DNA from: Allosphingosinicella sp.
GTDB taxonomy: Bacteria > Pseudomonadota > Alphaproteobacteria > Sphingomonadales > Sphingomonadaceae
Length of the DNA stretch: 6,513 nt
Reading direction: 5' to 3'
Assembly (NCBI GenBank): GCA_030146745.1
Contig: JASLBD010000346.1
Location: forward strand, 1 to 6,513
Part shown: piece after piece, positions 1 to 5,177 of the stretch
How the letters are laid out: every line of letters begins with the position of its first letter
Position numbering within the stretch: position 1 is the stretch's first letter
The notes under the pieces: generated by a model
The model's input: the letters and a program-made list of their open reading frames with translations, nothing else
Told to the model about the DNA's origin: nothing
Database searches by the model: none
Program-made: the position numbers and the translations under genes

Positions 1-1056
1 GTAGAATCGCTCCGTCAGGCGCGGCAGATGCTCGGCGGCAATGCCTTCGCCGCGGTCGGCGATGCCGATCCGGATCATCCCGGGGCCGTCGTCCTCGATC
101 GACACCGTCACCGGGGTTCCGGGCCTGCCATATTTCACGGCATTGACGACGAGGTTGCGGATGAGCTGGAGAAGCTGCCCCCTGTCGCCCGGCACCACCG
201 TCGACTCCGCGCGGCTCTCCACCTCCAGCGCGTTCGACCGCTCGCGGAGCAGGTGCGCACTGCCGGCCCTTATTTCTTCCACCAGCTGGACGAGGTCGAC
301 GGCGTCGCGAGGCGGGTTGAAGCGCTCCGCCTCGATCCGGGACAGCGACATCAGATCCTCGATGAGCTGCTGCATGCGCTTGCCCTCGCCGTGCATCAGC
401 CCAAGGAAGCGGTTCCTCACCTCGGCGTCTTCGGCGGTGGTCCTGTCCTGGAGAGTCTCGATGAAGCCGAGGACCGTCGCCAGCGGAGTGCGCAATTCGT
501 GGCTGGCGTTGGCGACGAAATCGACGCGCATCCGCTCGGCGGCGATCGCCTCGCTGCGATCGTTGAGATGGACCAGCCGAGAGCCGTCCGCGAGCGGCGC
601 CACGGTCATCAGCCAGCGCCGGTCGGCATGGCCGATCCCGACGACCTCGATCCGCTCGCTGCCGGCATCCGGGGCCAGCGGACGGGACAGGCGCTCCACC
701 GTCGCCGGGTGGCGCATGGCCAGCCTCGCATCCTGGCCTTCGATCCATTGACCCAGCAACTGCCTGGCGGCCGGATTGGCGATGACGATTCGGCCGCCCT
801 CGATCAGCAGCATCGGCTCGGACATCGCGCCGACGATCTCGCGCGCCCAGCGCTCCCGGCCGCTGTCGGGCGGCGGCGGCGGAGCGCTCGGCTCGGGGAA
901 GAAATGCGCCCGCCAGCCGACCAGGACGGCGGCGGCGCCTCCGATCAGTCCGAGCAGCGCCGCCCACAAGGCGCCGCCCGCCAGCAGCGAGCCGCCGATC
1001 GCGACCGCGACGATGACGGCGGCGGCGAGCCGCCGCTGGGAGACCTGCATCTGCAT
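1..1056 (-). CDS. phoR: PhoR-like phosphate-regulon sensor histidine kinase (3' end cut off)
   Basis: This is an inner-membrane sensor kinase that would autophosphorylate on a histidine and pass the phosphate to a PhoB-type regulator when phosphate is scarce. I read 352 residues without a stop up to the window edge. Residues 10-48 form two hydrophobic segments with almost no periplasmic loop, as in known PhoR proteins. A proline-rich linker (54-63) follows, then a PAS-like region (about 72-165). The HisKA domain has the H-box SHELRTPL with His186, and the ATPase domain shows the N-box NLVVNAVKYG (301-310) and G1 box DRGEGI (334-339). The remaining ATPase motifs and C-terminus lie beyond the left edge. 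Start chosen at ATG 1056; an in-frame ATG at 1050 is equally possible, and the ribosome site (AAGGCGG) is modest. It lies 62 bp after a small lipoprotein gene on the same strand, probably in one operon. The kinase class is certain; the PhoR label rests on architecture plus the phosphate porin and Pho boxes nearby. Confidence 0.88.
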   Translation of the reverse strand, partial: MQMQVSQRRLAAAVIVAVAIGGSLLAGGALWAALLGLIGGAAAVLVGWRAHFFPEPSAPPPPPDSGRERWAREIVGAMSEPMLLIEGGRIVIANPAARQLLGQWIEGQDARLAMRHPATVERLSRPLAPDAGSERIEVVGIGHADRRWLMTVAPLADGSRLVHLNDRSEAIAAERMRVDFVANASHELRTPLATVLGFIETLQDRTTAEDAEVRNRFLGLMHGEGKRMQQLIEDLMSLSRIEAERFNPPRDAVDLVQLVEEIRAGSAHLLRERSNALEVESRAESTVVPGDRGQLLQLIRNLVVNAVKYGRPGTPVTVSIEDDGPGMIRIGIADRGEGIAAEHLPRLTERFY

Positions 1057-1118
1057 GGGTCCGCCTTTAGCGGGCTTCCCCGGCGAACTTCTAGGGCCTG
1101 TACCCCGGGTCGCCTACC

Positions 1119-1505
1119 CTAGCGGGCCGCGGACAGCAGGTCCGGCTGGTAGCGGGCAAGCGCTTCGCGGGCGAGCTGGTCCGTCGGAACGACGCGTCCC
1201 TGGGCGGTCACCACCTCGAAGTGGCGCTTCGACGCCACGGCGAGCCGCCAGACCTTCACGGCGTCGCCGACCCGTCCCGTCTCCGCATAGACCTTGCCCA
1301 GGTTGATCAGACGGGCCGGGTCGTCGGACCGGATGCCGCGAAGCTCGCTCAACTGGGCCTCGGCGGCCTTCCAGTCGCCGCGGTCGAGGGCGGCGACGCC
1401 GAGGGCGCCCCGCTGATAGCCCTGCTCTACGATCATTCCCGGCTGCTTGCCGGCACAGGCGGTAAGGGCGATCGCCGCGAGAGCGGCCAGTGCGGAATTT
1501 TTCAT
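1119..1505 (-). CDS. Small TPR-like lipoprotein upstream of phoR
   Basis: This encodes a 128-residue predicted lipoprotein. The N-terminus is a short lipoprotein signal peptide (MKNSALAALAAIALTAC) with lipobox LTAC at residues 14-17, so Cys17 would be lipidated and the protein anchored to a membrane facing the periplasm. The rest is helical and resembles tetratricopeptide repeats: ALDRGDWKAAEAQL and then INLGKVYAETGRVGDAVKVW, both with TPR-like small/aromatic spacing. TPRs usually mediate protein contacts; no enzymatic motif is visible. I chose ATG 1505 because GGAG lies about 9 nt upstream and the signal peptide begins there. A longer reading from 1580 would run through the putative regulatory region and bury the lipobox. 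It is the first gene before phoR on the same strand, and PhoB-box-like repeats lie just upstream, so phosphate-controlled co-expression with phoR is likely. The precise function is unknown. Confidence 0.82.
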   Translation of the reverse strand: MKNSALAALAAIALTACAGKQPGMIVEQGYQRGALGVAALDRGDWKAAEAQLSELRGIRSDDPARLINLGKVYAETGRVGDAVKVWRLAVASKRHFEVVTAQGRVVPTDQLAREALARYQPDLLSAAR

Positions 1506-1541
1506 TTCTACGTCTCCGCGTGCGTCGGCACAGCCCGAGTC

Positions 1542-1559
1542 GTTACACCAATGTGACGA
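1542..1559 (-). promoter_or_regulatory. Candidate PhoB box facing the lipoprotein-phoR unit
   Basis: Read on the minus strand this is TCGTCAC-ATTG-GTGTAAC: two 7-bp direct repeats separated by 4 bp, the 11-bp periodicity of PhoB sites. Against the E. coli consensus repeat CTGTCA(T/C), the first half matches 4 of 7 positions and the second 5 of 7. It ends 36 bp before the lipoprotein start codon, a sensible distance for an activator site overlapping the -35 region. No convincing -10 hexamer was found. The call rests on this spacing and on the phosphate-related genes on both sides. Confidence 0.5.
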
Positions 1560-1573
1560 AACATGGAATAAAA

Positions 1574-1591
1574 TCGTCACGAAAATGTCAT
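1574..1591 (+). promoter_or_regulatory. Candidate PhoB box facing the phosphate porin gene
   Basis: The plus strand reads TCGTCAC-GAAA-ATGTCAT: two 7-bp direct repeats with a 4-bp A-rich spacer. The second repeat matches the PhoB consensus CTGTCAT at 6 of 7 positions and the first at 4 of 7. A degenerate further repeat, ATGGAAT, sits in phase 11 bp upstream at 1563-1569. The left half element TCGTCAC also forms a perfect 7-bp inverted repeat with GTGACGA at 1553-1559, which belongs to the opposing box. The site lies 67 bp before the porin start codon. Confidence 0.6.
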
Positions 1592-1658
1592 GCGGATGAC
1601 GCAGAACGGCAATGCGGGAGTCTTAAACCTGTCTCTTCACCTCTACGGGAGCTGCCGC

Positions 1659-3008
1659 ATGGCCAAATCCGCCCTACTCGCCGCCCTCCTGGCGACTTCC
1701 ATCGCGACACCGGCCCTTGCCGCCGGGGAGCCCCTCTCCGCCGACGTCGCCGCCGACGTCGCCGCCATGCGGGCGGAGATCGCGGCGCTGCGAGCGGAGG
1801 TCGCCGAGCTGAAGGCGGGGCGGGAGGCGCCGGCCGCCGCGGCGGCGGGCGGAACGGCCGCGCCTCCGGCCGGCGCCTCCAGGGGAAGCGGAGTGACCTT
1901 CAAGCCGCTCGGAAGGCTTCAATACGATGTCGGCCATGTCGAGAGCCCGCCGGGCGTGAGCGACCGCGGACTGGGCTTCGGCAACGAGGTGCGGCGGGCC
2001 AGGCTCGGCGCCGAGGGCACCGCCGGCGGCGGCTTCGGCTACAAGATCGAAGTCGATTTCGCCGACAGCGAGGTCGAGATCACCGACGCCTTCCTCAGCT
2101 ACAAGGCGTCGAAGGAGCTCGGGCTCACCCTGGGCCAGCACAACAATTTCCAGTCGCTGGAGGAGCTCAGCAGCTCCCGCTTCATCTCGTTCCTGGAGCG
2201 CGCCGCCTTTACCGACGCCTTCGATTTCGAGCGCCGGATCGGCCTTTCCGCCAGCTGGTCGGGCGGCGGCTTCATCGCCCAGGGCGGCGTCTTCACCGAC
2301 AATATCGAGGATCTCGCCGACGCCGGGGACGCGGTCGGCCTGGGCGACGAGAACGATGCGGTCAGCGTCGACGGCCGGATCGTCTACGCTCCCAGGATGG
2401 GCGGCACGCAGCTCCATCTCGGCGCCTCCGCCCACTGGCGCGACAATGGCGGCACCGCCGCCGCCGGTCCGGCCACCCGCTACCGGCAGCGGCCCATGGT
2501 CCACACCAGCAACTCGCGCTTCCTCGCCACGCCCGGCATGAGGGTCGACACCGAGACCAATTACGGGATCGAGGCGGCGCTGATCCGCGGGCCGCTTCAC
2601 GCCGCCCTCGAGGCCCACTGGCTGAACGCCGACACGCTCACGAGCGGCCTCAGCCCGACCTTCTTCGGAGGCTATGCGGAAATCGGCTGGTTCCTGACCG
2701 GGGAAAGCCGCGGCTACAAAGGCGGGCGCTGGGACCGGACCAGGGTGCGGCGGCCGGTCGGCGACGGCGGCGCCGGCGCCTTCCAGATCAACCTTCGCTA
2801 CGATCATCTCGATCTCACCGACGGCGGGATCGTCGGCGGCCGCCAGCGCGGCTACCAGGCCTCCTTGGTGTGGATCGCCCGGGACCATGTCCGCTTCCTG
2901 CTCAATTACGGTCATCTGCGCTACGACGACGCCGCGATCGCGGCGGCGGGCGGCGACCGCGATTACGGGATCAACGTCTTCGGCGCCCGGGCGCAGGTCG
3001 ACTTCTAG
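1659..3008 (+). CDS. Phosphate-selective porin (OprO/OprP family), outer membrane
   Basis: This is an outer-membrane beta-barrel porin of the phosphate/polyphosphate-selective O/P family (Pfam Porin_O_P), expected to let phosphate-type anions into the periplasm for high-affinity uptake. The 449-residue product starts with a Sec signal peptide (residues 1-21, cleavage after ALA). A short predicted coiled coil follows (about 27-53, ADVAAMRAEIAALRAEVAEL), as in many trimeric alphaproteobacterial porins of this group. Then come an Ala/Pro/Gly linker to about residue 76 and the barrel, opening with GVTFKPLGRLQYDVG. Alternating strands are apparent, and the protein ends in GARAQVDF, with the terminal Phe typical of outer-membrane insertion signals. 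ATG 1659 is preferred because it begins the signal peptide and GGGAG lies 8 nt upstream; the longer reading from 1590 would start inside the putative PhoB box. The gene is divergent from the lipoprotein-phoR unit. Substrate specificity is inferred from family and context. Confidence 0.9.
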   Translation: MAKSALLAALLATSIATPALAAGEPLSADVAADVAAMRAEIAALRAEVAELKAGREAPAAAAAGGTAAPPAGASRGSGVTFKPLGRLQYDVGHVESPPGVSDRGLGFGNEVRRARLGAEGTAGGGFGYKIEVDFADSEVEITDAFLSYKASKELGLTLGQHNNFQSLEELSSSRFISFLERAAFTDAFDFERRIGLSASWSGGGFIAQGGVFTDNIEDLADAGDAVGLGDENDAVSVDGRIVYAPRMGGTQLHLGASAHWRDNGGTAAAGPATRYRQRPMVHTSNSRFLATPGMRVDTETNYGIEAALIRGPLHAALEAHWLNADTLTSGLSPTFFGGYAEIGWFLTGESRGYKGGRWDRTRVRRPVGDGGAGAFQINLRYDHLDLTDGGIVGGRQRGYQASLVWIARDHVRFLLNYGHLRYDDAAIAAAGGDRDYGINVFGARAQVDF

Positions 3009-3041
3009 TCTTTCAGGATCGCCGCGGCGGCCGGGGCGTTC

Positions 3042-3058
3042 CTCCTTCGCGAGAGGAG
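3042..3058 (+). promoter_or_regulatory. Ribosome binding site of the 67-residue ORF within a short hairpin
   Basis: AGGAG at 3054-3058 is a strong Shine-Dalgarno sequence 7 nt before ATG 3066 and decides that start. CTCCT at 3042-3046 can pair with it perfectly (5 bp, 7-nt loop), so the site may be partly hidden in the mRNA. A 5-bp stem is weak and any anti-Shine-Dalgarno pentamer would give one, so regulation is only a possibility. Confidence 0.35.
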
Positions 3059-3065
3059 ACTATCG

Positions 3066-3269
3066 ATGAGCGAAGGCGACGGCGACCTGCCCCTCCATGA
3101 CGAGGCGAAGGCGCGTTCGAAATGGCGCGGCGGCGAGACCTTGATCGAGAAGGACGGCGGGGGCGATTCCGGTCCGGCGAGCGAGATCGACGATGCCGCC
3201 GGCGGGGGTTCGGGCACCGATGCGGGCGACAGGCTGACGGAAGATCTCGCGCAGAGGCCGCCGGACTGA
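3066..3269 (+). CDS. Small acidic hydrophilic protein of unknown function
   Basis: This encodes 67 residues with no family I recognise. The protein is hydrophilic, rich in Gly, Asp and Glu, and probably disordered apart from a short central stretch (KWRGGETLIEKDGGG, about residues 19-33). There is no signal peptide, membrane segment or cysteine, so it should be cytoplasmic. Support for it being real is a strong AGGAG site 7 nt before the ATG and high G/C at third codon positions, like the surrounding genes. It begins 57 bp after the porin stop on the same strand with no clear terminator between them, so it could be the last gene of the porin transcript. Opposite-strand reading frames here lack comparable start signals. 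Confidence 0.6.
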   Translation: MSEGDGDLPLHDEAKARSKWRGGETLIEKDGGGDSGPASEIDDAAGGGSGTDAGDRLTEDLAQRPPD

Positions 3270-3284
3270 GGCGCCCACGGCGCC
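3270..3284. terminator. GC-rich hairpin between convergent small ORFs
   Basis: GGCGCC at 3270-3275 and 3279-3284 can form a 6-bp stem with a 3-nt CAC loop. It sits directly after the stop of the 67-residue ORF and before the end of the convergent 41-residue ORF, where a two-way terminator would be expected. There is no T-run on either strand, so intrinsic termination is doubtful. Confidence 0.25.
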
Positions 3285-3297
3285 TGCCCGATCGGCG

Positions 3298-3423
3298 TCA
3301 GGCCGGCCGGCTATTGTTGCGGGTCGACCAGACGAGCAGGCGGCCGAAAAGCGCCCATCCGCCCCGGCTTTCCTCGAGCGGACGGCGCGCCGCCAGGGCC
3401 CGCTTCTCCCACCGTTGGCGCAT
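3298..3423 (-). CDS. Small basic protein of unknown function (41 residues)
   Basis: This short minus-strand ORF encodes 41 residues, beginning MRQRWEKRALAARRPLEES and ending LVWSTRNNSRPA. It is strongly basic at the N-terminus and has a short hydrophobic/aromatic middle (GGWALFGRLLVW, residues 22-33) that could be an amphipathic helix but is too short for a confident membrane span. Evidence for a real gene is a good GGGAGA ribosome site about 7 nt before ATG 3423 and about 85% G/C at third codon positions. The ribosome site is the 3' arm of a perfect hairpin. I do not recognise the protein. It is convergent with the 67-residue ORF. It could be a chance ORF, since 41 codons are few in DNA this GC-rich. 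Confidence 0.5.
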   Translation of the reverse strand: MRQRWEKRALAARRPLEESRGGWALFGRLLVWSTRNNSRPA

Positions 3424-3429
3424 GACCGT

Positions 3430-3451
3430 CTCTCCCTTGGTTCCGGGAGAG
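3430..3451 (-). promoter_or_regulatory. Perfect hairpin enclosing the ribosome binding site of the 41-residue ORF
   Basis: On the minus strand CTCTCCC (3451-3445) pairs perfectly with GGGAGAG (3436-3430) across an 8-nt loop, GGAACCAA. The 3' arm is the Shine-Dalgarno sequence for ATG 3423, which lies 6 nt beyond the stem. In the mRNA this would hide the ribosome site and could make translation conditional, for example on temperature or on an upstream ribosome. A terminator role is less likely, since no T-run follows on either strand. Confidence 0.45.
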
Positions 3452-3505
3452 GCCTAGGGGCTCGGTGTTGCAGGCTGATGACGGGAGGCGAAGGAGCGCC
3501 GGCGC

Positions 3506-3646
3506 TCAGCGGCGGACCGGCTCGTCTCCGCGAAGCCGCCCGAACCCGCTTCCGGACGGGGCCAGGATCAGGTGCGACTCGACGAGCGACAGGCCGCGCC
3601 GCATCATCGCGGCCACGCTGTGTCCGTTCACCGGCGCATTGGACAT
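3506..3646 (-). CDS. Small protein of unknown function (46 residues)
   Basis: This short minus-strand ORF encodes 46 residues starting MSNAPVNGHSVAAMMRRGL, with a likely helix around residues 11-30 (VAAMMRRGLSLVESHLILAP) and a basic, Gly/Arg-rich tail. There is no signal peptide, and I recognise no family. The start is supported by a near-ideal GGAGG sequence at the right spacing before ATG 3646, and third codon positions are strongly G/C. The next gene upstream on the same strand is tRNA-Ser, ending 92 bp before this start, so the ORF may have its own promoter or be read through from the phhB-tRNA side. A chance ORF cannot be excluded. Confidence 0.5.
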   Translation of the reverse strand: MSNAPVNGHSVAAMMRRGLSLVESHLILAPSGSGFGRLRGDEPVRR

Positions 3647-3737
3647 GGAATCCTCCATCCCGCCTCAACGCATGGAACCATGGCTCGTTCCGGTTCGGCG
3701 ACCGGCCGGAGGGCGAGAGAAGGACGACCAAGGGAAG

Positions 3738-3828
3738 TGGCGGAGCGGGAGGGATTCGAACCCTCGATACGCTTTTGACGTATACTCACTTTCCAGGCGA
3801 GCGCCTTCGACCACTCGGCCACCGCTCC
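3738..3828 (-). tRNA. tRNA-Ser (anticodon GGA)
   Basis: This is a complete 91-nt class II tRNA that reads UCC and UCU serine codons. The acceptor arms GGAGCGG (5') and CCGCTCC (3') pair perfectly and are followed by discriminator G and an encoded CCA. The D-arm GGCCGAGTGGTCGAAGG, the anticodon loop CTGGAAA with GGA at 3792-3794, a long variable arm (TACGTCAAAAGCGTA) and the T-arm GAGGGTTCGAATCCCTC are all present. The long variable arm and the GGA anticodon identify serine. It lies 40 bp downstream of phhB on the same strand with a strong hairpin between them. Confidence 0.97.
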
Positions 3829-3844
3829 GCATGCCTTGGAAGCG

Positions 3845-3866
3845 GCCCCCTCTAAGGGCAGGGGGC
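3845..3866 (-). terminator. Hairpin after phhB, possible terminator or processing site
   Basis: On the minus strand GCCCCCT (3866-3860) pairs perfectly with AGGGGGC (3851-3845) around an 8-nt loop, giving a GC-rich 7-bp stem 2 nt after the phhB stop. No T-run follows, so it is not a classical intrinsic terminator. It stands 16 nt before the mature 5' end of tRNA-Ser, so if it did terminate, a tRNA promoter would have to lie inside or upstream of the stem. Confidence 0.4.
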
Positions 3867-3868
3867 GC

Positions 3869-4162
3869 TCAGGGCAAGCCGGTGGCGAAGCCGTCCATGG
3901 CCCGAGCCAGCTCGATGTCCTTTTCGGTCACTCCGCCCGCGCTGTGGGTGCTGAGCGCGACCGCGACCTTGTTCCAGCTGTTCGACCAGTCGGGATGATG
4001 GTCCGCCTTTTCCGCGGCGATGGCGGAGCGGGTCATGAAGGCGAAGGCCTCGCCGAAATCGGTGAATCGGAAGTCGCGCCGGATCGCCCGTTCGCCGGCC
4101 TCGTAGCGCCATTCGGGCAGCGCCTTCAGCGCTTCCGCCCGTTCCTCGTCGCTCAGCGTCAT
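3869..4162 (-). CDS. phhB: Pterin-4a-carbinolamine dehydratase
   Basis: This cytoplasmic enzyme dehydrates 4a-hydroxytetrahydrobiopterin (pterin-4a-carbinolamine), the step that recycles the pterin cofactor of phenylalanine hydroxylase. The 97-residue product is of normal family length. The active-site motif EKADHHPDW (51-59) gives His55, His56 and Pro57, and STHSAGGVTEKD (71-82) supplies His73 and Asp82. The His-His/His/Asp spacing equals that of the well-studied mammalian enzyme (H61, H62, H79, D88). The ATG at 4162 has a strong GGGGAG site about 8 nt upstream. No phenylalanine hydroxylase gene is in the window, so its physiological partner here is unproven; many bacteria carry this gene alone, and roles in molybdopterin or other pterin metabolism have been proposed. 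It is divergent from the metallopeptidase gene, with only 35 bp between the preferred start codons. Confidence 0.94.
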   Translation of the reverse strand: MTLSDEERAEALKALPEWRYEAGERAIRRDFRFTDFGEAFAFMTRSAIAAEKADHHPDWSNSWNKVAVALSTHSAGGVTEKDIELARAMDGFATGLP

Positions 4163-4197
4163 TGTCTCTCCCCTTCATTCCCCTCTATGTCGCGCAG

Positions 4198-4617
4198 GTG
4201 ACCGGGGAGCGTCAAACCTTTGCGCCCGACGCGGCGGAGATCGAGCGGCTGGCCGACGCCGCCATCGCCCGCATGCCCGGGCATTTCCGCCGCCATCTCG
4301 AAGGGGTGGTGCTGAGGGTCGACGATTTCGCCGAGGAGGAGGTGCTGGCCGAGCTCGGGATCGAGGATCCGTTCGAGCTTTCCGGCCTCTATACCGGCCG
4401 CCCGATCGGCGAGCAGAGCTCGATGCTGTCGGGCGAGCTTCCGGCCATGATCCACCTCTACCGCCGCCCGTTGCTCGACGAATGGGCGGAGACCGGGGTG
4501 AGCCTCGAGGCTCTGGTCACCCATGTCATCGTCCATGAGGCCGGGCACCATTTCGGCTTCTCCGACGCCGACATGCACGCGATCGAGGACATGGCCGGCC
4601 AAGAGGCGGAGGGTTGA
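4198..4617 (+). CDS. Small zincin-like metallopeptidase family protein
   Basis: This is a 139-residue protein of the short bacterial zincin-like metallopeptidase family (PF06262/COG3824 type). The zinc-binding motif HEAGH is at residues 113-117 and is followed by HFGFSD, giving the family's extended HExxHHFGxxD signature with Asp123 as the likely third ligand. Central features typical of the family are ELGIEDPFELSGLYTGRPIGE (about 52-72) and IHLYRRPLLDEW (85-96). Substrates are unknown, and proteolytic activity is inferred only from the motif. There is no signal peptide, so it is probably cytoplasmic. The start is uncertain: GTG 4198 gives MTGERQTFAPDAAEIERL, which fits the usual N-terminus, but its ribosome site is poor; in-frame TTG 4162 would add 12 residues and overlap the phhB start codon. 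The stop overlaps the TTG start of ccmA, so the two are probably translationally coupled. Confidence 0.88.
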   Translation: MTGERQTFAPDAAEIERLADAAIARMPGHFRRHLEGVVLRVDDFAEEEVLAELGIEDPFELSGLYTGRPIGEQSSMLSGELPAMIHLYRRPLLDEWAETGVSLEALVTHVIVHEAGHHFGFSDADMHAIEDMAGQEAEG

Positions 4618-5177
4618 GCCTGCTCGAGCTTCGCTCCGTCGCCTGCGTCCGCGGCGGCCGGCTCCTGTTCGAAGGCCTCGACCTGGTCCTGGAGCCCGGA
4701 AGCGCCGCTCTGGTCGCGGGGCCCAACGGCGCCGGCAAGTCGAGCCTGATCCGGATCGCGGCGGGATTGCTCCCGGCCGCCGCCGGGAAGGTCGAGCGTT
4801 CCGGACCGGCGGCGTTGGCGGACGAAGCGCTCGCCCTCGATGCGAAGCTCGGTCTCGCCCGGGCGCTGGCTTTCTGGAGCCGGCTCGACGGGACCGGCCC
4901 CTCCGCGGCGATGGCGGCGATGGGCCTGTCGGCGCTCGCCCAAGTGCCGGTGCGGATGCTCTCGACCGGCCAGAGGAAGCGCGCCGCTTTGGCCCGGGTG
5001 CTGGCGAGCGGAGCGCCGCTTTGGCTGCTCGACGAGCCGGCCAACGGCCTCGACTCCGACGGCCGGGCCCGGCTGGAGGGCGCGATCGCCGCCCACCGCG
5101 CCGGCGGCGGAGCGATCCTCGCCGCCTCGCACCAGCCGATCGGCCTGCCGGGGGCCGCCCGGGTGACGCTCGGATGA
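4614..5177 (+). CDS. ccmA: Haem exporter ATPase CcmA (cytochrome c maturation)
   Basis: This is the ATP-binding subunit of the CcmABCD complex, which in system I cytochrome c biogenesis powers release of haem-loaded CcmE at the cytoplasmic membrane. The 187-residue protein is a minimal ABC ATPase: Walker A GPNGAGKSS (36-44), signature LSTGQ (116-120) directly followed by RKR, Walker B LWLLDE (136-141) and switch His173 in ASH. The short length and LSTGQRKR signature are typical of CcmA rather than larger importers. The start is TTG 4614, overlapping the metallopeptidase stop (TTGA), with AGAGG 7 nt upstream; no in-frame ATG or GTG lies near. ccmB follows with an ATGA overlap, so the subunits are coupled. 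Confidence 0.92.
   Translation: MSLLELRSVACVRGGRLLFEGLDLVLEPGSAALVAGPNGAGKSSLIRIAAGLLPAAAGKVERSGPAALADEALALDAKLGLARALAFWSRLDGTGPSAAMAAMGLSALAQVPVRMLSTGQRKRAALARVLASGAPLWLLDEPANGLDSDGRARLEGAIAAHRAGGGAILAASHQPIGLPGAARVTLG

Noticed and set aside
28..1122. Long plus-strand open frames of 364 and 236 codons over the kinase
   Set aside because: They are antisense to a clear PhoR-type kinase with H-, N- and G-box motifs. Their products are Arg/Pro/His-rich with no family character, an effect of high GC.
1091..1122. CTAGGG...CCCTAG inverted repeat at the end of the lipoprotein gene as a terminator
   Set aside because: The stem is only 6 bp with a 20-nt loop, there is no T-run, and it overlaps the stop codon. 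It is too weak to separate the gene from phoR.
1674..2915. 413-codon minus-strand open frame antisense to the porin
   Set aside because: The plus strand carries signal peptide, coiled coil, barrel and C-terminal Phe. The antisense product is low-complexity and starts within the porin with no ribosome site evidence.
1490..3100. 536-codon plus-strand frame overlapping the porin in another phase
   Set aside because: The product is almost entirely Arg/Gly/Pro runs, and the frame has no function or start signal. It is a shadow of the porin frame.
3060..3731. 223-codon minus-strand frame spanning the small-ORF region
   Set aside because: It has no ribosome site, Arg/Pro/Ala-rich composition and no recognisable domain. 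The shorter ORFs in this stretch have much better start signals.
3628..3822. 64-codon minus-strand ORF reading through the tRNA
   Set aside because: Its sequence (RIEGSNPSRSAT) is the typical spurious translation of a tRNA-Ser gene, a common false annotation.
3738..3828. tRNA-Ser as an integration site of a mobile element
   Set aside because: No integrase, no direct repeat of the tRNA 3' end and no compositional shift were seen on either side within the window.
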